Below the pieces are notes generated by a model. That model did no database searches. It worked only from the letters and a program-made list of their open reading frames with translations, and was not told where the DNA came from. From NCBI RefSeq assembly GCF_023168145.1, contig NZ_BQYK01000003.1, positions 203,844 to 267,843 on the forward strand: DNA of 64,000 nt, read 5' to 3'. Below are positions 48,272-58,488 of this stretch, piece by piece. Each line of letters opens with the position of its first letter. Position 1 is the first letter of the stretch. Source of the stretch: Sporosarcina sp. NCCP-2222. Its GTDB lineage: Bacteria > Bacillota > Bacilli > Bacillales_A > Planococcaceae. A program made the translations under genes and the position numbers.

Positions 48272-48508
48272 TTATTTTGTTTTTTCTTCGATATAATTAA
48301 CTGCGTCGCCGACAGTGCCGATTTTTTCAGCATCATCGTCAGAAATTTCCATATCGAATTCATCTTCTAATTCCATAACTAGCTCAACGACATCCAAAGA
48401 GTCTGCGCCAAGATCATCACGGAAAGAAGCTTCAGGTTTCACTTCGCTTTCATCGACACCAAGACGGTCGACAACCACTTTCGTTACGCGCTCAAGTACA
48501 GTAGACAA
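48272..48508 (-). CDS. acpP: Acyl carrier protein
   Basis: ACP carries growing acyl chains on a phosphopantetheine attached to S37 in GADSLD. The TTG at 48508 lies eight bases after GGAGG and gives [20 protein letters not shown], which aligns with the B. subtilis start MADTLERV; the ORF extends to a GTG inside the SD. It is acidic and 78 residues long. It is the last gene of the FapR-type lipid cluster. Confidence 0.96.
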   Translation of the reverse strand: MSTVLERVTKVVVDRLGVDESEVKPEASFRDDLGADSLDVVELVMELEDEFDMEISDDDAEKIGTVGDAVNYIEEKTK

Positions 48509-48604
48509 ATTAGTCACCTCCTTTCAAAGGTAGTGCTCGCCCACATACCCAGTAGCAAAAATTGCCTGAGGATATGAACAGAAAATCAATTATTCATTGA
48601 TAAA

Positions 48605-49351
48605 TTACATGACCATGCCGCCGTCCACATGAATCGTTTGCCCCGTGATGTAAGCCGCTTCATCAGAAAGAAGAAATGCGACTACATTCGCAACATCTTG
48701 CGGATCCCCTAATTTGCCAAGAGGGATTGTTGAAAGCATTTGTGTTTTCACATCTTCCGGAAGAGCATCGGTCATATCCGTTGTAATGAACCCTGGTGCC
48801 ACGGCATTCACTGTAATATTGCGGGAGGCAAGCTCCTTAGCCGTTGTCTTTGTCAGTCCGATGACACCAGCTTTCGCCGCAACATAGTTGGCTTGACCCG
48901 GATTACCTGAAACGCCTACGATAGAAGCGACATTAACAATTCTGCCGGCTCGCTGCTTCATCATTTGACGGGTAACAGCCTTCGTGCACAAGAAGACACC
49001 TTTGAGATTAATGGCCATCACATCATCCCATTCGTCTTCCTTCATGCGCATTAATAAATTATCGCGTGTGATCCCTGCATTGTTTACTAGATAATCAATG
49101 GAGCCAAATTGCTTCATTGTCTCGTCCATCATTGTTTTCACACTTTCCGCGTCCGCAACATTTGCCTGGACGGAGATCGCCTGGCCGCCTGAGGAAGTGA
49201 TTTCTGCCACCACTTCTTCCGCTTTCCCTTGGCTGCCACTATAGTTGACGACTACCTTCGCTCCCTCTTTTGCAAGACGCAGAGCGATTTCTCTTCCGAT
49301 TCCCCGGGATGCGCCCGTTACAATCGCAGTCTTTCCATCAAATTTCCCCAT
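48605..49351 (-). CDS. fabG: 3-oxoacyl-ACP reductase FabG
   Basis: FabG reduces beta-ketoacyl-ACP with NADPH. The short-chain dehydrogenase motifs are GASRGIG (13-19), NNAG, and the catalytic N115-S143-Y156-K160 set (YVAAKAG). The ATG at 49351 overlaps the fabD stop and has AAAGGA eight bases upstream; an upstream ATG is three codons earlier. About 248 residues. Confidence 0.96.
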   Translation of the reverse strand: MGKFDGKTAIVTGASRGIGREIALRLAKEGAKVVVNYSGSQGKAEEVVAEITSSGGQAISVQANVADAESVKTMMDETMKQFGSIDYLVNNAGITRDNLLMRMKEDEWDDVMAINLKGVFLCTKAVTRQMMKQRAGRIVNVASIVGVSGNPGQANYVAAKAGVIGLTKTTAKELASRNITVNAVAPGFITTDMTDALPEDVKTQMLSTIPLGKLGDPQDVANVVAFLLSDEAAYITGQTIHVDGGMVM

Positions 49352-50292
49352 TACGACCATCCTTTCGAAGCTTCCATGACAGCATGCAATGTATCGTTGT
49401 CATAAACCGGCATTACCGTAACACTTCTATCAATCTTCTTAACTAAACCACTTAATACTTTTCCAGGCCCACACTCAATGAAATGGGTGACGCCGAGGTC
49501 AATTAATTGTCGGACAGATTCTTCCCAGCGAACAGGCGAATAAAGCTGTTCAACTAATAATTTCTTGATTTCCACTGATTCTATCACTGGTTCTGCTGAA
49601 ACATTAGCCACAACTGGAATCGCTGCATCATGCCAAGTCAACTGGTTCAATGCCTCCTGAAGCTTTTGAGCTGCCGGCTGCATTAACGCTGAATGGAATG
49701 GCCCGCTGACATCCAGAGGGATTGCCCGCTTTGCCCCAGCTTCTTTCAGCTTCACACATGCCAGATCCACTCCTGCTTTCGTTCCTGAAATAACGATTTG
49801 ACCAGGGCAGTTCAAATTAGCCGGCTGAACGACATGGCCATCCTTTGTAATCGCGTCCGTCACCACTTTCACTGCATCCGCGTCAAGGCCTAGTATCGCT
49901 GCCATCGCCCCTTCTCCTGCAGGGACCGCTTCATTCATAAAGAGTCCCCGTTGGTGGACGATGGATACCCCGTCTTCATACGCAAGCACGCCTGACGCAA
50001 CAAGAGCCGTATATTCACCAAGACTATGGCCGGCTGTATAATCCGGCACAATGCCCGCATCGTTGAGCTTGGAAGCAATCATAGCACCGACTGCAAGCAA
50101 CGCAGGCTGCGCATGATACGTCAATGTCAACTTCTCTTGTGGACCTTCTTCGATCAGTTCACTCAGGCTGAAAGGTAGTGCGTCATCCGCACGGCGGAGG
50201 AGGGTTGCGCTGTTTTCATCAGCTGCAGCCAGCTCTGTGCCCATCCCAACCGATTGAGATCCTTGTCCCGGAAAAATAAATGCTAGTTTCAT
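49351..50292 (-). CDS. fabD: Malonyl-CoA-ACP transacylase FabD
   Basis: FabD loads malonate on ACP. It has IFPGQGSQ, nucleophile S90 in GHSLGEY and H200 in SGPFHSALM. Length 313. It overlaps plsX by 4 bases (ATGA), showing tight operon packing. Confidence 0.97.
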   Translation of the reverse strand: MKLAFIFPGQGSQSVGMGTELAAADENSATLLRRADDALPFSLSELIEEGPQEKLTLTYHAQPALLAVGAMIASKLNDAGIVPDYTAGHSLGEYTALVASGVLAYEDGVSIVHQRGLFMNEAVPAGEGAMAAILGLDADAVKVVTDAITKDGHVVQPANLNCPGQIVISGTKAGVDLACVKLKEAGAKRAIPLDVSGPFHSALMQPAAQKLQEALNQLTWHDAAIPVVANVSAEPVIESVEIKKLLVEQLYSPVRWEESVRQLIDLGVTHFIECGPGKVLSGLVKKIDRSVTVMPVYDNDTLHAVMEASKGWS

Positions 50293-51284
50293 GACTCTTT
50301 CTCCGCCTCTCTAACTGTATCCTGTATTGTTTTGCAAACATTATGCTGCACCATGGTTCTTGCTTGCCGGATGGCATTCAGTATGGCATTGCTATTTGAC
50401 GAACCATGAGCTTTTATTACGGGAGCTGCCAGCCCGAACAGGCCGGCGCCTCCATATTCTGTGTAGTCCATTTTATGCTTTAATTCACGCAAGCCATCTT
50501 TGATGAGAACAGCGGAAAGCTTCGATTTGAATGAAGCTCCGTATACGCCCTTCAGCATGGAAAAGAATCCAGCTGCTGTTCCTTCAATCGTTTTTAAAAC
50601 CATGTTTCCTGTAAAGCCGTCCGTCACTACGACGTCCGCTACACCTTCCAGCAAATCACGCGCTTCCACATTGCCGACAAAATGGATCGGTGCTTCCGAA
50701 AGGATATCAAAAGCAGCCTTCGTCAATTCATTTCCTTTCCCTTGTTCGGTACCGATATTCAGCAGGCCAACCCTCGGATTGGAGATGCCTCTCACTTTTT
50801 CCGCATAAATGCTTCCCATTACAGCGTATTGGCCAAGATGAGCTGGCTTAGCATCCGAATTCGCGCCGACATCCAACAGGACAAAACCTTTCCCATCAAG
50901 GGTTGGAAGTGTCGGAGATAGAGCGGGTCGATCAATACCATCAATGCGACCGACAATGAATAAGCCTGCCGCCATAAGGGCACCGGTATTACCAGCCGAT
51001 ACGCAGGCATCCGCTTCTCCATCTTTGACAGCCTGTGCCATTTTCACCATGGAAGCGTCCTTTTTCCTGCGTATTGCACGGACGGGTTCGTCTTCTGCCT
51101 CAATCTTTTCACTGCAGGGAATGACTGTCAGCCGGTCATGCGTTTCCAGGAACGGGGCCATGGCCTTCTCATCCCCATAAATATGTATATGTATATCTTC
51201 AAATGCACGAAGGCTTTGAAGCGCTCCGGCTATAATTTCCTTAGGTGCGTGGTCTCCGCCCATTCCATCCAAAGCGATGATCAT
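50289..51284 (-). CDS. plsX: Phosphate acyltransferase PlsX
   Basis: PlsX converts acyl-ACP to acyl-phosphate for phosphatidic acid synthesis. It starts [18 protein letters not shown] and has the [12 protein letters not shown] and [16 protein letters not shown] motifs. Length 331. It overlaps the fapR end by 4 bases. Confidence 0.97.
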   Translation of the reverse strand: MIIALDGMGGDHAPKEIIAGALQSLRAFEDIHIHIYGDEKAMAPFLETHDRLTVIPCSEKIEAEDEPVRAIRRKKDASMVKMAQAVKDGEADACVSAGNTGALMAAGLFIVGRIDGIDRPALSPTLPTLDGKGFVLLDVGANSDAKPAHLGQYAVMGSIYAEKVRGISNPRVGLLNIGTEQGKGNELTKAAFDILSEAPIHFVGNVEARDLLEGVADVVVTDGFTGNMVLKTIEGTAAGFFSMLKGVYGASFKSKLSAVLIKDGLRELKHKMDYTEYGGAGLFGLAAPVIKAHGSSNSNAILNAIRQARTMVQHNVCKTIQDTVREAEKES

Positions 51285-51865
51285 TTTGTTTCCCTCCTCG
51301 TATCTGTACCAGAACGATACATTTGAAACTCACCTGAAAACACCAGTTCATTTTCAACGGAGGAAGTAATTTCGACAACCGTCCGTCTTCCGGTTGAAAG
51401 ATCATAGTTTACGATCGCCCTTGCAATTACACGGTCGCCGGCTCGAACAGGACGATGAAAATGCAATTTCGAATCAACTGTCAAGGCCAGATCATCGTTC
51501 AACACCGCAACCGCCAATGAATTCGCCTGAGCAAATAAATGATGCCCGCGAGCTATACCGCTGCGTTGAAATACATGATCCGAAGTGACGTCAAAAATGG
51601 ATACCGCACGCCGGTCCAGCTCAATATCGACGATTTCACCGAAAACCTCATCAGACTGCATCGACTTCAGTTCAGCCTCCAACGAACGAGTGGCTACACT
51701 TTTCAGACGCTCTCGCAACTCAGGTATGCCGCATTCCAAGCGATCCAAGCGAATTGTCTGCACGCTGACTCGAAAATGTTTGGATAACTCCTCATCAGTC
51801 ATAAACGGATTTTCATCAAGCAACGCCCCGAGACGATGTTGCCTTTCCTTTTTAGGAATCCTCAA
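51281..51865 (-). CDS. fapR: Fatty acid biosynthesis repressor FapR
   Basis: FapR represses lipid synthesis genes and is released by malonyl-CoA. An N-terminal DeoR-type helix-turn-helix ([20 protein letters not shown]) is followed by a hotdog-fold effector domain ([17 protein letters not shown]). The TTG at 51865, eight bases after GGAAGGG, gives MRIPKKERQ, close to B. subtilis MRRNKRERQ; the ORF extends to a GTG at 51874 at the SD. A matching operator lies just upstream, so autoregulation is likely. Confidence 0.96.
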   Translation of the reverse strand: MRIPKKERQHRLGALLDENPFMTDEELSKHFRVSVQTIRLDRLECGIPELRERLKSVATRSLEAELKSMQSDEVFGEIVDIELDRRAVSIFDVTSDHVFQRSGIARGHHLFAQANSLAVAVLNDDLALTVDSKLHFHRPVRAGDRVIARAIVNYDLSTGRRTVVEITSSVENELVFSGEFQMYRSGTDTRRETK

Positions 51866-51883
51866 ACCATTCACCCTTCCGGA

Positions 51884-51900
51884 TTAGCACTTGGTACTAA
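51884..51900 (-). promoter_or_regulatory. FapR operator
   Basis: The 17-base imperfect palindrome TTAGTACCAAGTGCTAA (minus strand) closely matches the known FapR box. It lies immediately downstream of the predicted -10, where bound FapR would block initiation of fapR-plsX-fabD-fabG(-acpP). Confidence 0.88.
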
Positions 51901-51904
51901 TATC

Positions 51905-51933
51905 AGTATATAAAGAGTAAAATAAGATTGCAA
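51905..51933 (-). promoter_or_regulatory. Predicted fapR operon promoter
   Basis: Minus strand -35 TTGCAA (51928-51933), 17-base spacer, -10 TATACT (51905-51910). The FapR operator follows within 5 bases. In the 319-base gap 51866-52184 the only other visible element is the recG terminator. Confidence 0.8.
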
Positions 51934-52111
51934 GTATGAATCGGATTGGCTTGGCCCATTTTCATATGCCACAACAGCATTTCAGAAGGTTTCATGTTTA
52001 ATCGCTGGAAGTGGTTATCTATTCCTAGCGCTCCCATCAGAGAACGATAGGAAAGCAGATTTATTAGGTAAAAAGCAAGATGGAGGTATTCATTGAATGG
52101 CCAAACCAAAC

Positions 52112-52151
52112 AAAAAAGTGACGGGTGAACTAGTTGTTTTCCCGTCACTTT
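52112..52151 (-). terminator. recG terminator
   Basis: Minus strand stem AAAGTGACGGG / CCCGTCACTTT (52141-52151 with 52115-52125), 15-base loop, followed by a T-run. It lies 34 bases past recG. Confidence 0.85.
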
Positions 52152-52184
52152 CCCACAATACAATTGAAACGGCAAAGGATTCCT

Positions 52185-54233
52185 TCAGTCGATCCGCTCA
52201 CCGCTTAAAGCGCCGGATGCCTGCAAATAATCCCGCAACTGCGCGTATTCCGGCTCTTCCCAAAATGCAGGCATCTCGAGCAATCGCTCCGCATCGTGTC
52301 TCGCTGTATCAAGCGCACGAAAATCATGGACAAGATCTGCCATTTTGAATTCCGGTAAGCCGCTTTGCCTTCTTCCGAAGAATTCTCCTGCGCCTCGCAA
52401 CTCCAAATCCTTTTCAGCGAGCACAAAGCCGTCGTTTGTCTCCGTCATAGATTGCATTCGTTCTTTGCCTTCCTCATTTTTCGGATCCGCCAGCAGCACA
52501 CAAAACGATTGATCCGCTCCACGTCCGACCCTTCCTCGCAATTGGTGCAACTGCGCCAGACCAAACCGAGTCGCGTCATAAATGAGCATGAAGGTCGCAT
52601 TCGGCACATTGACCCCAACCTCAACAACGGTCGTGGACACTAAACAATTAATCTTGCCCTCACTGAAATCCCTCATGATTTCATCCTTCTCATCCGCATG
52701 TAGCCTGCCATGCATCAAGCCGATTTTATACCTTCCCGCAAAATGGGCAGTGAGCTGTGCATGCACATCAACTGCGTTTTGAACGTCAAGTTTATCCGAT
52801 TCCTCAATAAGTGGGCAGATGACGTATGCTTGACGGCCAGCATGCAATTCCTTCTCCATTTTCCTCAAGACGGGGAGAATCGACGATTCTTTCAGCCAGA
52901 AGGTTTGCACTTTTTTCCGACCCGCCGGCATTTCATCCAGAATCGATACATCCATTTCGCCAAATGCGGTAATTGCCAATGTTCTAGGAATCGGCGTCGC
53001 CGTCATGAATAAAACATCAGGGCTTATCCCTTTGTCCCGCAGTACCCTCCGTTGCTCCACACCAAAGCGATGCTGTTCATCCGTAATCACTAAGCCAAGT
53101 TTACGAAAGGTGACCTCCGGTTGAATCAAGGCATGTGTTCCAATCAAAATATCTATCTCTCCGGCCTCTAGCTGCTCTAAAATGATCCTTCTCATTTTGC
53201 CTTTTGTCGACCCTGATAAAAAAGCGATGTTCACGCCTAATGGCTGAAACCAGGCGGAAAGAGATTCCGCATGCTGTTCCGCCAATATTTCTGTCGGAGC
53301 CATCAAGGCGCCTTGAAAACCGCCCGTAACTGCCGCGTAAAGGGCAATTGCCGCAACGACTGTCTTCCCGGATCCAACATCGCCTTGCAAGAGGCGATTC
53401 ATGCGTGTTGGACTTTTTAACTCAGCACAGATTTCGTTGACGACTTTCTTTTGTGCATTTGTCAATTCGAATGGCAGTGCTGCAATAAAGGTTTTTAGTT
53501 TGTTGATATCATAGGGTATCACGGTACCTGGATCCCGGTCTTTACGGACTTTTTTCATCCCAACCATTTTCAGCTGGAATTTGAGCAATTCCTCATAAAC
53601 AAAACGCCGCCTTGCCTGTTTGACATCCTGAAGACTGGTTGGAAAGTGGATCAATTCCAATGCGTCCGAAAGAGGTGGGAGTTTATAAGCTGTTTGGATA
53701 TCGGAAGGAATGGGATCTTGTAATTCATGCGCCGTTGTATCGAGAGCAATCCTCATATACTTCCTGAAGGTTTTCTGATGCATCACGCCTTTTAAACTGT
53801 AAACTGGTTCGAAGTCATTTTGAGATGTTTTAGGTCCTTCGGAAAAATTGCTCACATTAATAACTTGCCGTCCCCGATCCCATTTTCCAGCAATGGTCAC
53901 AATCATGCCAATCTCCAGCCGTTCCTTCAAATAGTGCTGATTGAAAAAGACCGCCTTGATCAGATGATTTCCGACGAGTAAACGAACTTGCAACCGGGAA
54001 CGATTTTTTCCAACGAAAAGAACGGAAGGCTCGCTTTCGACCCTTCCTTCTACGGTTACTTTTTCGTTGTGAGGTGTAGCTGCTAAATCTTTGATCCTAA
54101 AATCCTCATGCCGATAAGGGAATGTCAGAATCAGATCTTCAATCGTTTCAATGCCCAATTTTTGAAACTGTTCAGCCGTCGCTTTACCGACACCCTTTAA
54201 CGTTGTGACAGGATCAAGACTTGACAGTGTCAC
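52185..54233 (-). CDS. recG: ATP-dependent DNA helicase RecG
   Basis: RecG remodels stalled replication forks and Holliday junctions. The N-terminal wedge/OB domain begins at the helix-hairpin-helix-like TTLKGVGKATAEQF, followed by helicase motifs QGDVGSGKT, DEQH box (ITDEQHRFGVEQR), and RGRVGRGADQSFC. I chose the GTG at 54233 (AAAGGA 11 bases upstream), which gives 682 residues, equal to B. subtilis RecG; the longer reading to 54344 runs deep into sdaAA. It overlaps sdaAA by 20 bases. Confidence 0.93.
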   Translation of the reverse strand: MTLSSLDPVTTLKGVGKATAEQFQKLGIETIEDLILTFPYRHEDFRIKDLAATPHNEKVTVEGRVESEPSVLFVGKNRSRLQVRLLVGNHLIKAVFFNQHYLKERLEIGMIVTIAGKWDRGRQVINVSNFSEGPKTSQNDFEPVYSLKGVMHQKTFRKYMRIALDTTAHELQDPIPSDIQTAYKLPPLSDALELIHFPTSLQDVKQARRRFVYEELLKFQLKMVGMKKVRKDRDPGTVIPYDINKLKTFIAALPFELTNAQKKVVNEICAELKSPTRMNRLLQGDVGSGKTVVAAIALYAAVTGGFQGALMAPTEILAEQHAESLSAWFQPLGVNIAFLSGSTKGKMRRIILEQLEAGEIDILIGTHALIQPEVTFRKLGLVITDEQHRFGVEQRRVLRDKGISPDVLFMTATPIPRTLAITAFGEMDVSILDEMPAGRKKVQTFWLKESSILPVLRKMEKELHAGRQAYVICPLIEESDKLDVQNAVDVHAQLTAHFAGRYKIGLMHGRLHADEKDEIMRDFSEGKINCLVSTTVVEVGVNVPNATFMLIYDATRFGLAQLHQLRGRVGRGADQSFCVLLADPKNEEGKERMQSMTETNDGFVLAEKDLELRGAGEFFGRRQSGLPEFKMADLVHDFRALDTARHDAERLLEMPAFWEEPEYAQLRDYLQASGALSGERID

Positions 54234-55122
54234 GGGCAGACTGATCCTTTCCGAAGATTTCCGCTTCCAAAGCCTTTCCTGTCGGAGTCGCAGCAAGACC
54301 GCCTTTTGCAGTTTCTCTAAGTGCTGAAGGCATTGACTGTCCAATCCGGTGCATAGCTTCGATCACTTCATCTGTCGGAATTCGGCTGACCACACCAGCA
54401 AGCGCCATATCAGCACCAACAAGTGCTTTGGCAGCGCCCATCGCATTACGTTTCACACAAGGGACTTCAACGAGTCCGGCGACCGGATCACAGACGAGCC
54501 CAAGCATATTTTTCATGACGATGGAAAAGGCTTCCGCACTCTGCTGCGGTGTGCCTCCAGCCATTTCAACAATAGCAGCGGCCGCCATGGATGCAGCAGA
54601 ACCTGTTTCTGCCTGGCAGCCGCCTGCCGCACCGGAGATCGATGCATTATTCGCAACGACAAAACCGAATGCACCAGACGTAAATAAATAGTTGATCATT
54701 TGCTCGCGAGTCGGATTCAATTTATTTTTAACGGCAAAGAGAGTTCCAGGGACAATTCCTGCCGCGCCGGCAGTCGGTGTTGCACAAATCATGCCCATAG
54801 CGGCATTTACTTCATTCGTAGCAACCGCCTTGCTCACCGCATCCAGAATCAAATCACCCGAGAGCGATTTGCCGCTTGCAATGTAGTTCTGCAAAAGTAC
54901 CGCATCTCCCCCCGTCAAGCCGGAAGTCGATTGTACGCCTTTCAACCCTTGTTCCACCGCTTGTTCCATAACCGTCAAGTTCCGGTCCATCTGGGCAATG
55001 ATTTCCTCACGCGAACGGCGTGTAATAAGCATTTCCTGCTCAATCATAATTTCAGAGATCGGTTTATTTTGAGTTTCCGCCAAAGAGACAAGCTCTTTCA
55101 CGGAGCTGAATAAAATATCCAT
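54214..55122 (-). CDS. sdaAA: L-serine dehydratase alpha subunit
   Basis: The alpha subunit of the iron-sulfur L-serine deaminase converts serine to pyruvate and ammonia. Cys residues that would bind the 4Fe-4S cluster are visible in MICATPTAGA, GGCQAETGSA, and LVCDPVAGLVEVPCVKRN. Glycine- and alanine-rich core, length 302. It follows sdaAB by 12 bases, forming the two-subunit Gram-positive enzyme. Confidence 0.96.
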   Translation of the reverse strand: MDILFSSVKELVSLAETQNKPISEIMIEQEMLITRRSREEIIAQMDRNLTVMEQAVEQGLKGVQSTSGLTGGDAVLLQNYIASGKSLSGDLILDAVSKAVATNEVNAAMGMICATPTAGAAGIVPGTLFAVKNKLNPTREQMINYLFTSGAFGFVVANNASISGAAGGCQAETGSAASMAAAAIVEMAGGTPQQSAEAFSIVMKNMLGLVCDPVAGLVEVPCVKRNAMGAAKALVGADMALAGVVSRIPTDEVIEAMHRIGQSMPSALRETAKGGLAATPTGKALEAEIFGKDQSARDTVKS

Positions 55123-55134
55123 TTCGAGTCCTCC

Positions 55135-55797
55135 TTAGTTTGCCAATGTAGATACTTGTGTGACATTCGGCAAGGATTGCAATTGATTGATTAACGTTTC
55201 GTCAAAAATTTGATCAACTTCAATAACCATTAAAGCCATTTTTCCTTTTTCTTTCCGTCCCACTTCCATATGGGCAATATTCATGCCTTGTTCTGCAATG
55301 GCATTGGAAACGCTGGCAATGACTCCTGCACGATCTTCATGGACGACGAGCAAAGCGGGATAATGTCCAGAAAGCCGCAATGGGAATCCATTCAACTCTG
55401 TCACTTCCATCGTTCCACCGCCAATCGAGATGCCAACCAGCTCCATTTCTCCCTTGCTGTCTCCAATGACAATACGTGCGGTATTCGGATGATCCGCTTC
55501 TTCCTCTTCAGGAATAAACTCAAAGGTCATGCCGGCTTTTGCAGCATCCTCGAAGGCGGTTTTGATACGCTCATCATCTGTATCATAATCCAATAGGCCG
55601 CCGATGATCGCCACATCTGTGCCGTGACCTTTGTACGTTTCGGCGAATGAACCGTATAGATGGATTCTTGCCCACTTCGGCTGCCTTCCAAATAGATCCC
55701 TCGCCACTCTGCCGATTCTGGCAGCACCTGCTGTATGTGATGATGAAGGCCCAATCATGACTGGACCGATAATCTCAAAAACCGATCTGTATTTCAT
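55135..55797 (-). CDS. sdaAB: L-serine dehydratase beta subunit
   Basis: The beta subunit contains the GPSSSHTAGAARIGR signature and a C-terminal ACT domain (LLVVHEDRAGVIASVSNAIAE) that senses serine. The ATG at 55797 has AAGGGGGAG seven bases upstream and yields 220 residues, as in B. subtilis; the ORF extends to 55866 over the promoter. It is followed by sdaAA. Confidence 0.96.
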   Translation of the reverse strand: MKYRSVFEIIGPVMIGPSSSHTAGAARIGRVARDLFGRQPKWARIHLYGSFAETYKGHGTDVAIIGGLLDYDTDDERIKTAFEDAAKAGMTFEFIPEEEEADHPNTARIVIGDSKGEMELVGISIGGGTMEVTELNGFPLRLSGHYPALLVVHEDRAGVIASVSNAIAEQGMNIAHMEVGRKEKGKMALMVIEVDQIFDETLINQLQSLPNVTQVSTLAN

Positions 55798-55837
55798 GCC
55801 ATTTCTCCCCCTTATGAAAGCCAAAACTCTACTCTTC

Positions 55838-55866
55838 ATTTTACACGATATAATAGTTTCTGACAA
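55838..55866 (-). promoter_or_regulatory. Predicted promoter of sdaAB-sdaAA
   Basis: Minus strand -35 TTGTCA (55861-55866), 17-base spacer, -10 TAAAAT (55838-55843). It lies 41 bases before the sdaAB start, inside the longer unused reading frame. Confidence 0.7.
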
Positions 55867-55997
55867 AAAAGAATGAACGACAAACGGTTCACACTACTTA
55901 TGGAGAGATTAAGGAAATGGCCTCACAAGGAATGTATGTTCTATTTTATTATATCATACTACTTTTCCACATTCCTCTATAACGACTGATGAGATCA

Positions 55998-56032
55998 ATA
56001 AAAAACGGCATGCCGATTTACTGGCATGCCGT
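55998..56032 (-). terminator. fakA terminator
   Basis: Minus strand perfect 10-bp stem ACGGCATGCC / GGCATGCCGT (56023-56032 with 56005-56014), 8-base loop, then TTTTTTA. It lies just after fakA. Confidence 0.92.
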
Positions 56033-56037
56033 ACGAT

Positions 56038-57705
56038 TTATTCAACTGAAATAATATATGGATAAAGCGGCTGCTTCCCATTATGGAGTTCAACTTCGAC
56101 ATGATCATGGGTAGACTCAATATAGTCTGCCATTGCTGACGCCTCTGTTTCTGTAACGCCTTCTCCATAAATAAGAGTAACAATTTCATCGTCTTCGTCA
56201 ATCAAAGAATCGATCAATTTCTTCATTGCTTCCTCCAAAGAAGGTGTGGAAATGACAATCTTTCCTCCAGCGATTCCCATAAAGTCATCTTTGTGAATTT
56301 CTATTCCATCAATGGACGTATCACGGATAGAATGGGTCACCTGCCCTGTCTTCACACCGGAAGCTGCTTGAATCATCGATTGTACGTTATCGTCAACAGA
56401 AGCTTCTGGATTGAAAGCAAGAATAGCAGCAAGACCTTCCGGAACTGATTTTGTAGGCACTACGCCTGCTTCGATGCCTACAATTTCTGCTGCTTGATTG
56501 GCTGCCATCACGATATTTTTATTGTTTGGCAAGATAATGACACGCTCCGCTTGGACATCCTGAACTGCTTTGACAATGTCCTCCGTCGATGGATTCATTG
56601 TCTGTCCGCCTTCAATCACAACAGAAGCCCCGATGCTCCGCAGCAAGTCGGCAACACCTTCTCCCATCGCCACAGTCACAACCGCATAAGGATGTTTTTC
56701 AGTACCTTTACCGGCAGACGGAGCGGTTGCATTGGATCCACCTACAATATTCGCATGTTGTTGGCGCATATTTTCAATTTTTATATTGATCAACGAGCCA
56801 TACTTTTGACCATAATTGAGCGCTTCGCCCGGCTGCTCCGTATGAATATGAACCTTGGCAAGCTCATCGTCTGAAATGACAAGAAGAGAATCTCCGAATT
56901 GGCTGAGATCCTGACGGAACGTATTTTCCTCAAAAGGCATTTCCGCTGTTTTCTCTGTCTCAAAACGAACCATGAATTCCGTACAATAACCGAACTCAAT
57001 ATCTTCAGTATTCATAAAATCTTGAACACTCCGATGGTGCTCGGCATTCACCAGTTCATCCATCGAATCGATGACAGAACGCTCCGGCAGCGGCTCTCCC
57101 CGCAAGCATGCAAGGAACCCTTCATATACAAAAACGAGACCTTGTCCACCACTATCGACGACGCCAACTTCTTTCAGAACGGGCAACAGATCAGGAGTGC
57201 GTTTCAAAGAAGCTTTCGCCTCCGTGACGACCGCTTCCATCACTTCGATTAGATCTTGGGTTTTCGCCGCTGTGGCCACCGCTTGTTTGGCAGCATCCTT
57301 GGCGACCGTCAGAATGGTCCCTTCTACCGGCTTCATTACAGCTTTGTACGCCGTTTCCACGCCATATTGAAGGGCATCCGCAAATGATTGGCTTGTCAAT
57401 GTCGCTTCATGCTCCACAGCTTTTCCAAACCCACGGAACAGCTGAGACAGGATAACACCCGAGTTGCCCCGTGCCCCCATCAGCAACCCCTTGGATAGAG
57501 CTTGTGCAGTTTTACCCAAATGCTCCGATTGATTCGCTTCCGTCTCTTTCGCACCGGACGTCATAGATAGATTCATATTCGTCCCCGTATCGCCGTCCGG
57601 CACCGGAAACACATTTAACGAATCAACATAATCGGCATTTTCATGAAGGTGATGAGCACCCATCTTCACCATTTCCGCAAATTTCAAACCATCTACTGAG
57701 ATCAT
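56038..57705 (-). CDS. fakA: Fatty acid kinase FakA (YloV)
   Basis: FakA phosphorylates fatty acids held by FakB, feeding exogenous acids into phospholipids. An N-terminal DhaL-like kinase domain (NVFPVPDGDTGTNMNLSM, about 32-49) is followed by a middle domain and a C-terminal DegV-like region (IILPNNKNIVMAANQAAE). Length 555. It pairs with yloU, as in other Bacillales, and acts in the same lipid pathway as plsX nearby. Confidence 0.94.
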   Translation of the reverse strand: MISVDGLKFAEMVKMGAHHLHENADYVDSLNVFPVPDGDTGTNMNLSMTSGAKETEANQSEHLGKTAQALSKGLLMGARGNSGVILSQLFRGFGKAVEHEATLTSQSFADALQYGVETAYKAVMKPVEGTILTVAKDAAKQAVATAAKTQDLIEVMEAVVTEAKASLKRTPDLLPVLKEVGVVDSGGQGLVFVYEGFLACLRGEPLPERSVIDSMDELVNAEHHRSVQDFMNTEDIEFGYCTEFMVRFETEKTAEMPFEENTFRQDLSQFGDSLLVISDDELAKVHIHTEQPGEALNYGQKYGSLINIKIENMRQQHANIVGGSNATAPSAGKGTEKHPYAVVTVAMGEGVADLLRSIGASVVIEGGQTMNPSTEDIVKAVQDVQAERVIILPNNKNIVMAANQAAEIVGIEAGVVPTKSVPEGLAAILAFNPEASVDDNVQSMIQAASGVKTGQVTHSIRDTSIDGIEIHKDDFMGIAGGKIVISTPSLEEAMKKLIDSLIDEDDEIVTLIYGEGVTETEASAMADYIESTHDHVEVELHNGKQPLYPYIISVE

Positions 57706-57723
57706 CGAAATTAAATCCTCCTT

Positions 57724-58083
57724 CTAGTTCGTTACCCGAACCCCTTGAACAAATATATTGACTGATCCGACCGTTAGCGAGAATGTCTTCTTCAACGTAT
57801 AGATCACTTTGGATTGCACTTGGTAAGCAACTTCCGAGATTTTCGTCCCATATCCGATAATGACATACATATCGATATGCGTCTCATCACCAATATTTCG
57901 AACGATAACGCCACGGGCATAATTCTCTTTGCGAAGAATATCAGTAAGCCCATCACGAATCTGGTGCCGAGAAGCCATACCGACAATACCGTAACATTCC
58001 ACAGCCGCTTCTCCAACCACTTGGGCAATAACGTCATTCGTAATATCGATTCTACCGTACTCGTTCTTCAATTCGATTGACAT
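57724..58083 (-). CDS. yloU: Asp23/Gls24 family protein YloU
   Basis: A 119-residue Asp23-family protein of unclear role, conserved upstream of fakA and thought to be linked to envelope stress or lipid metabolism. Family marks are GRIDITNDVIAQVVGEAAVE, YGIVGMASRH and NIFVQGVRV. The ATG at 58083 has GGAGG nine bases upstream. It starts just after the repeat-filled gap. Confidence 0.92.
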   Translation of the reverse strand: MSIELKNEYGRIDITNDVIAQVVGEAAVECYGIVGMASRHQIRDGLTDILRKENYARGVIVRNIGDETHIDMYVIIGYGTKISEVAYQVQSKVIYTLKKTFSLTVGSVNIFVQGVRVTN

Positions 58084-58138
58084 AATTACGTCCCTCCTGC
58101 ATCCTTTATAAACTTCCCTAATTGTACTATACACTAAA

Positions 58139-58293
58139 TAAAAGCGGAAGTGCCCGTTTAGCGTCGTACAGACTGGAGACTTTCCTTCAAGATAAAGGAA
58201 ACACGGTACGCAAAGCGGACCGATGTTGACTTATCGAAGAAGGAACAGTCGAAGTCTGCTAGACACTGGGCACTGGAGCTGGATACTAACTGT
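58139..58293. repeat. Direct repeat copy A (about 155 bases)
   Basis: First of two near-identical segments in the 732-base gap between yloU and rpmB. It begins TAAAAGCGGAAGTGC and ends GCTGGATACTAACTGT. Shared blocks with copy B include CGTTTAGCGTCGTACAGACT, AAGATAAAGGAAACACGG and GATGTTGACTTATCGAAG. Similar intergenic repeats are, as I recall, common in Bacillales. There is no credible ORF. It ends about 56 bases before the yloU start and may abut its promoter. Confidence 0.9.
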
Positions 58294-58320
58294 ATAGAAG
58301 AATCTACATCGAGTTAAGAA

Positions 58321-58476
58321 TAAAAGCGGAAGTGCGCGTTTAGCGTCGTACAGACTGGAGACTTTCCGGCAAGATAAAGGAAACACGGCGAAGTGAAACG
58401 AGCCGATGTTGACTTATCGAAGTCGGAACAGTTGAAGTCTGCTAGACGCTGGGCACTGGAGCTGGATACTAACTGT
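58321..58476. repeat. Direct repeat copy B (about 156 bases)
   Basis: Second copy in the same orientation, 182 bases downstream of copy A. Most differences are single bases, with one variable patch after the AAACACGG block (GTACGCAAAGCGGACC in A, CGAAGTGAAACGAGCC in B). The 27 bases between copies are unrelated to the repeat. Confidence 0.9.
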
Positions 58477-58488
58477 TTTTCGGTCATC

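Noticed and set aside
52088..52348. Small plus-strand gene starting near 52094-52097 after a GGAGG
   Set aside because: A TTG or ATG follows a fair SD, but one frame gives only 11 codons and the other runs antisense through recG; both cross the recG terminator. No homology recognised.
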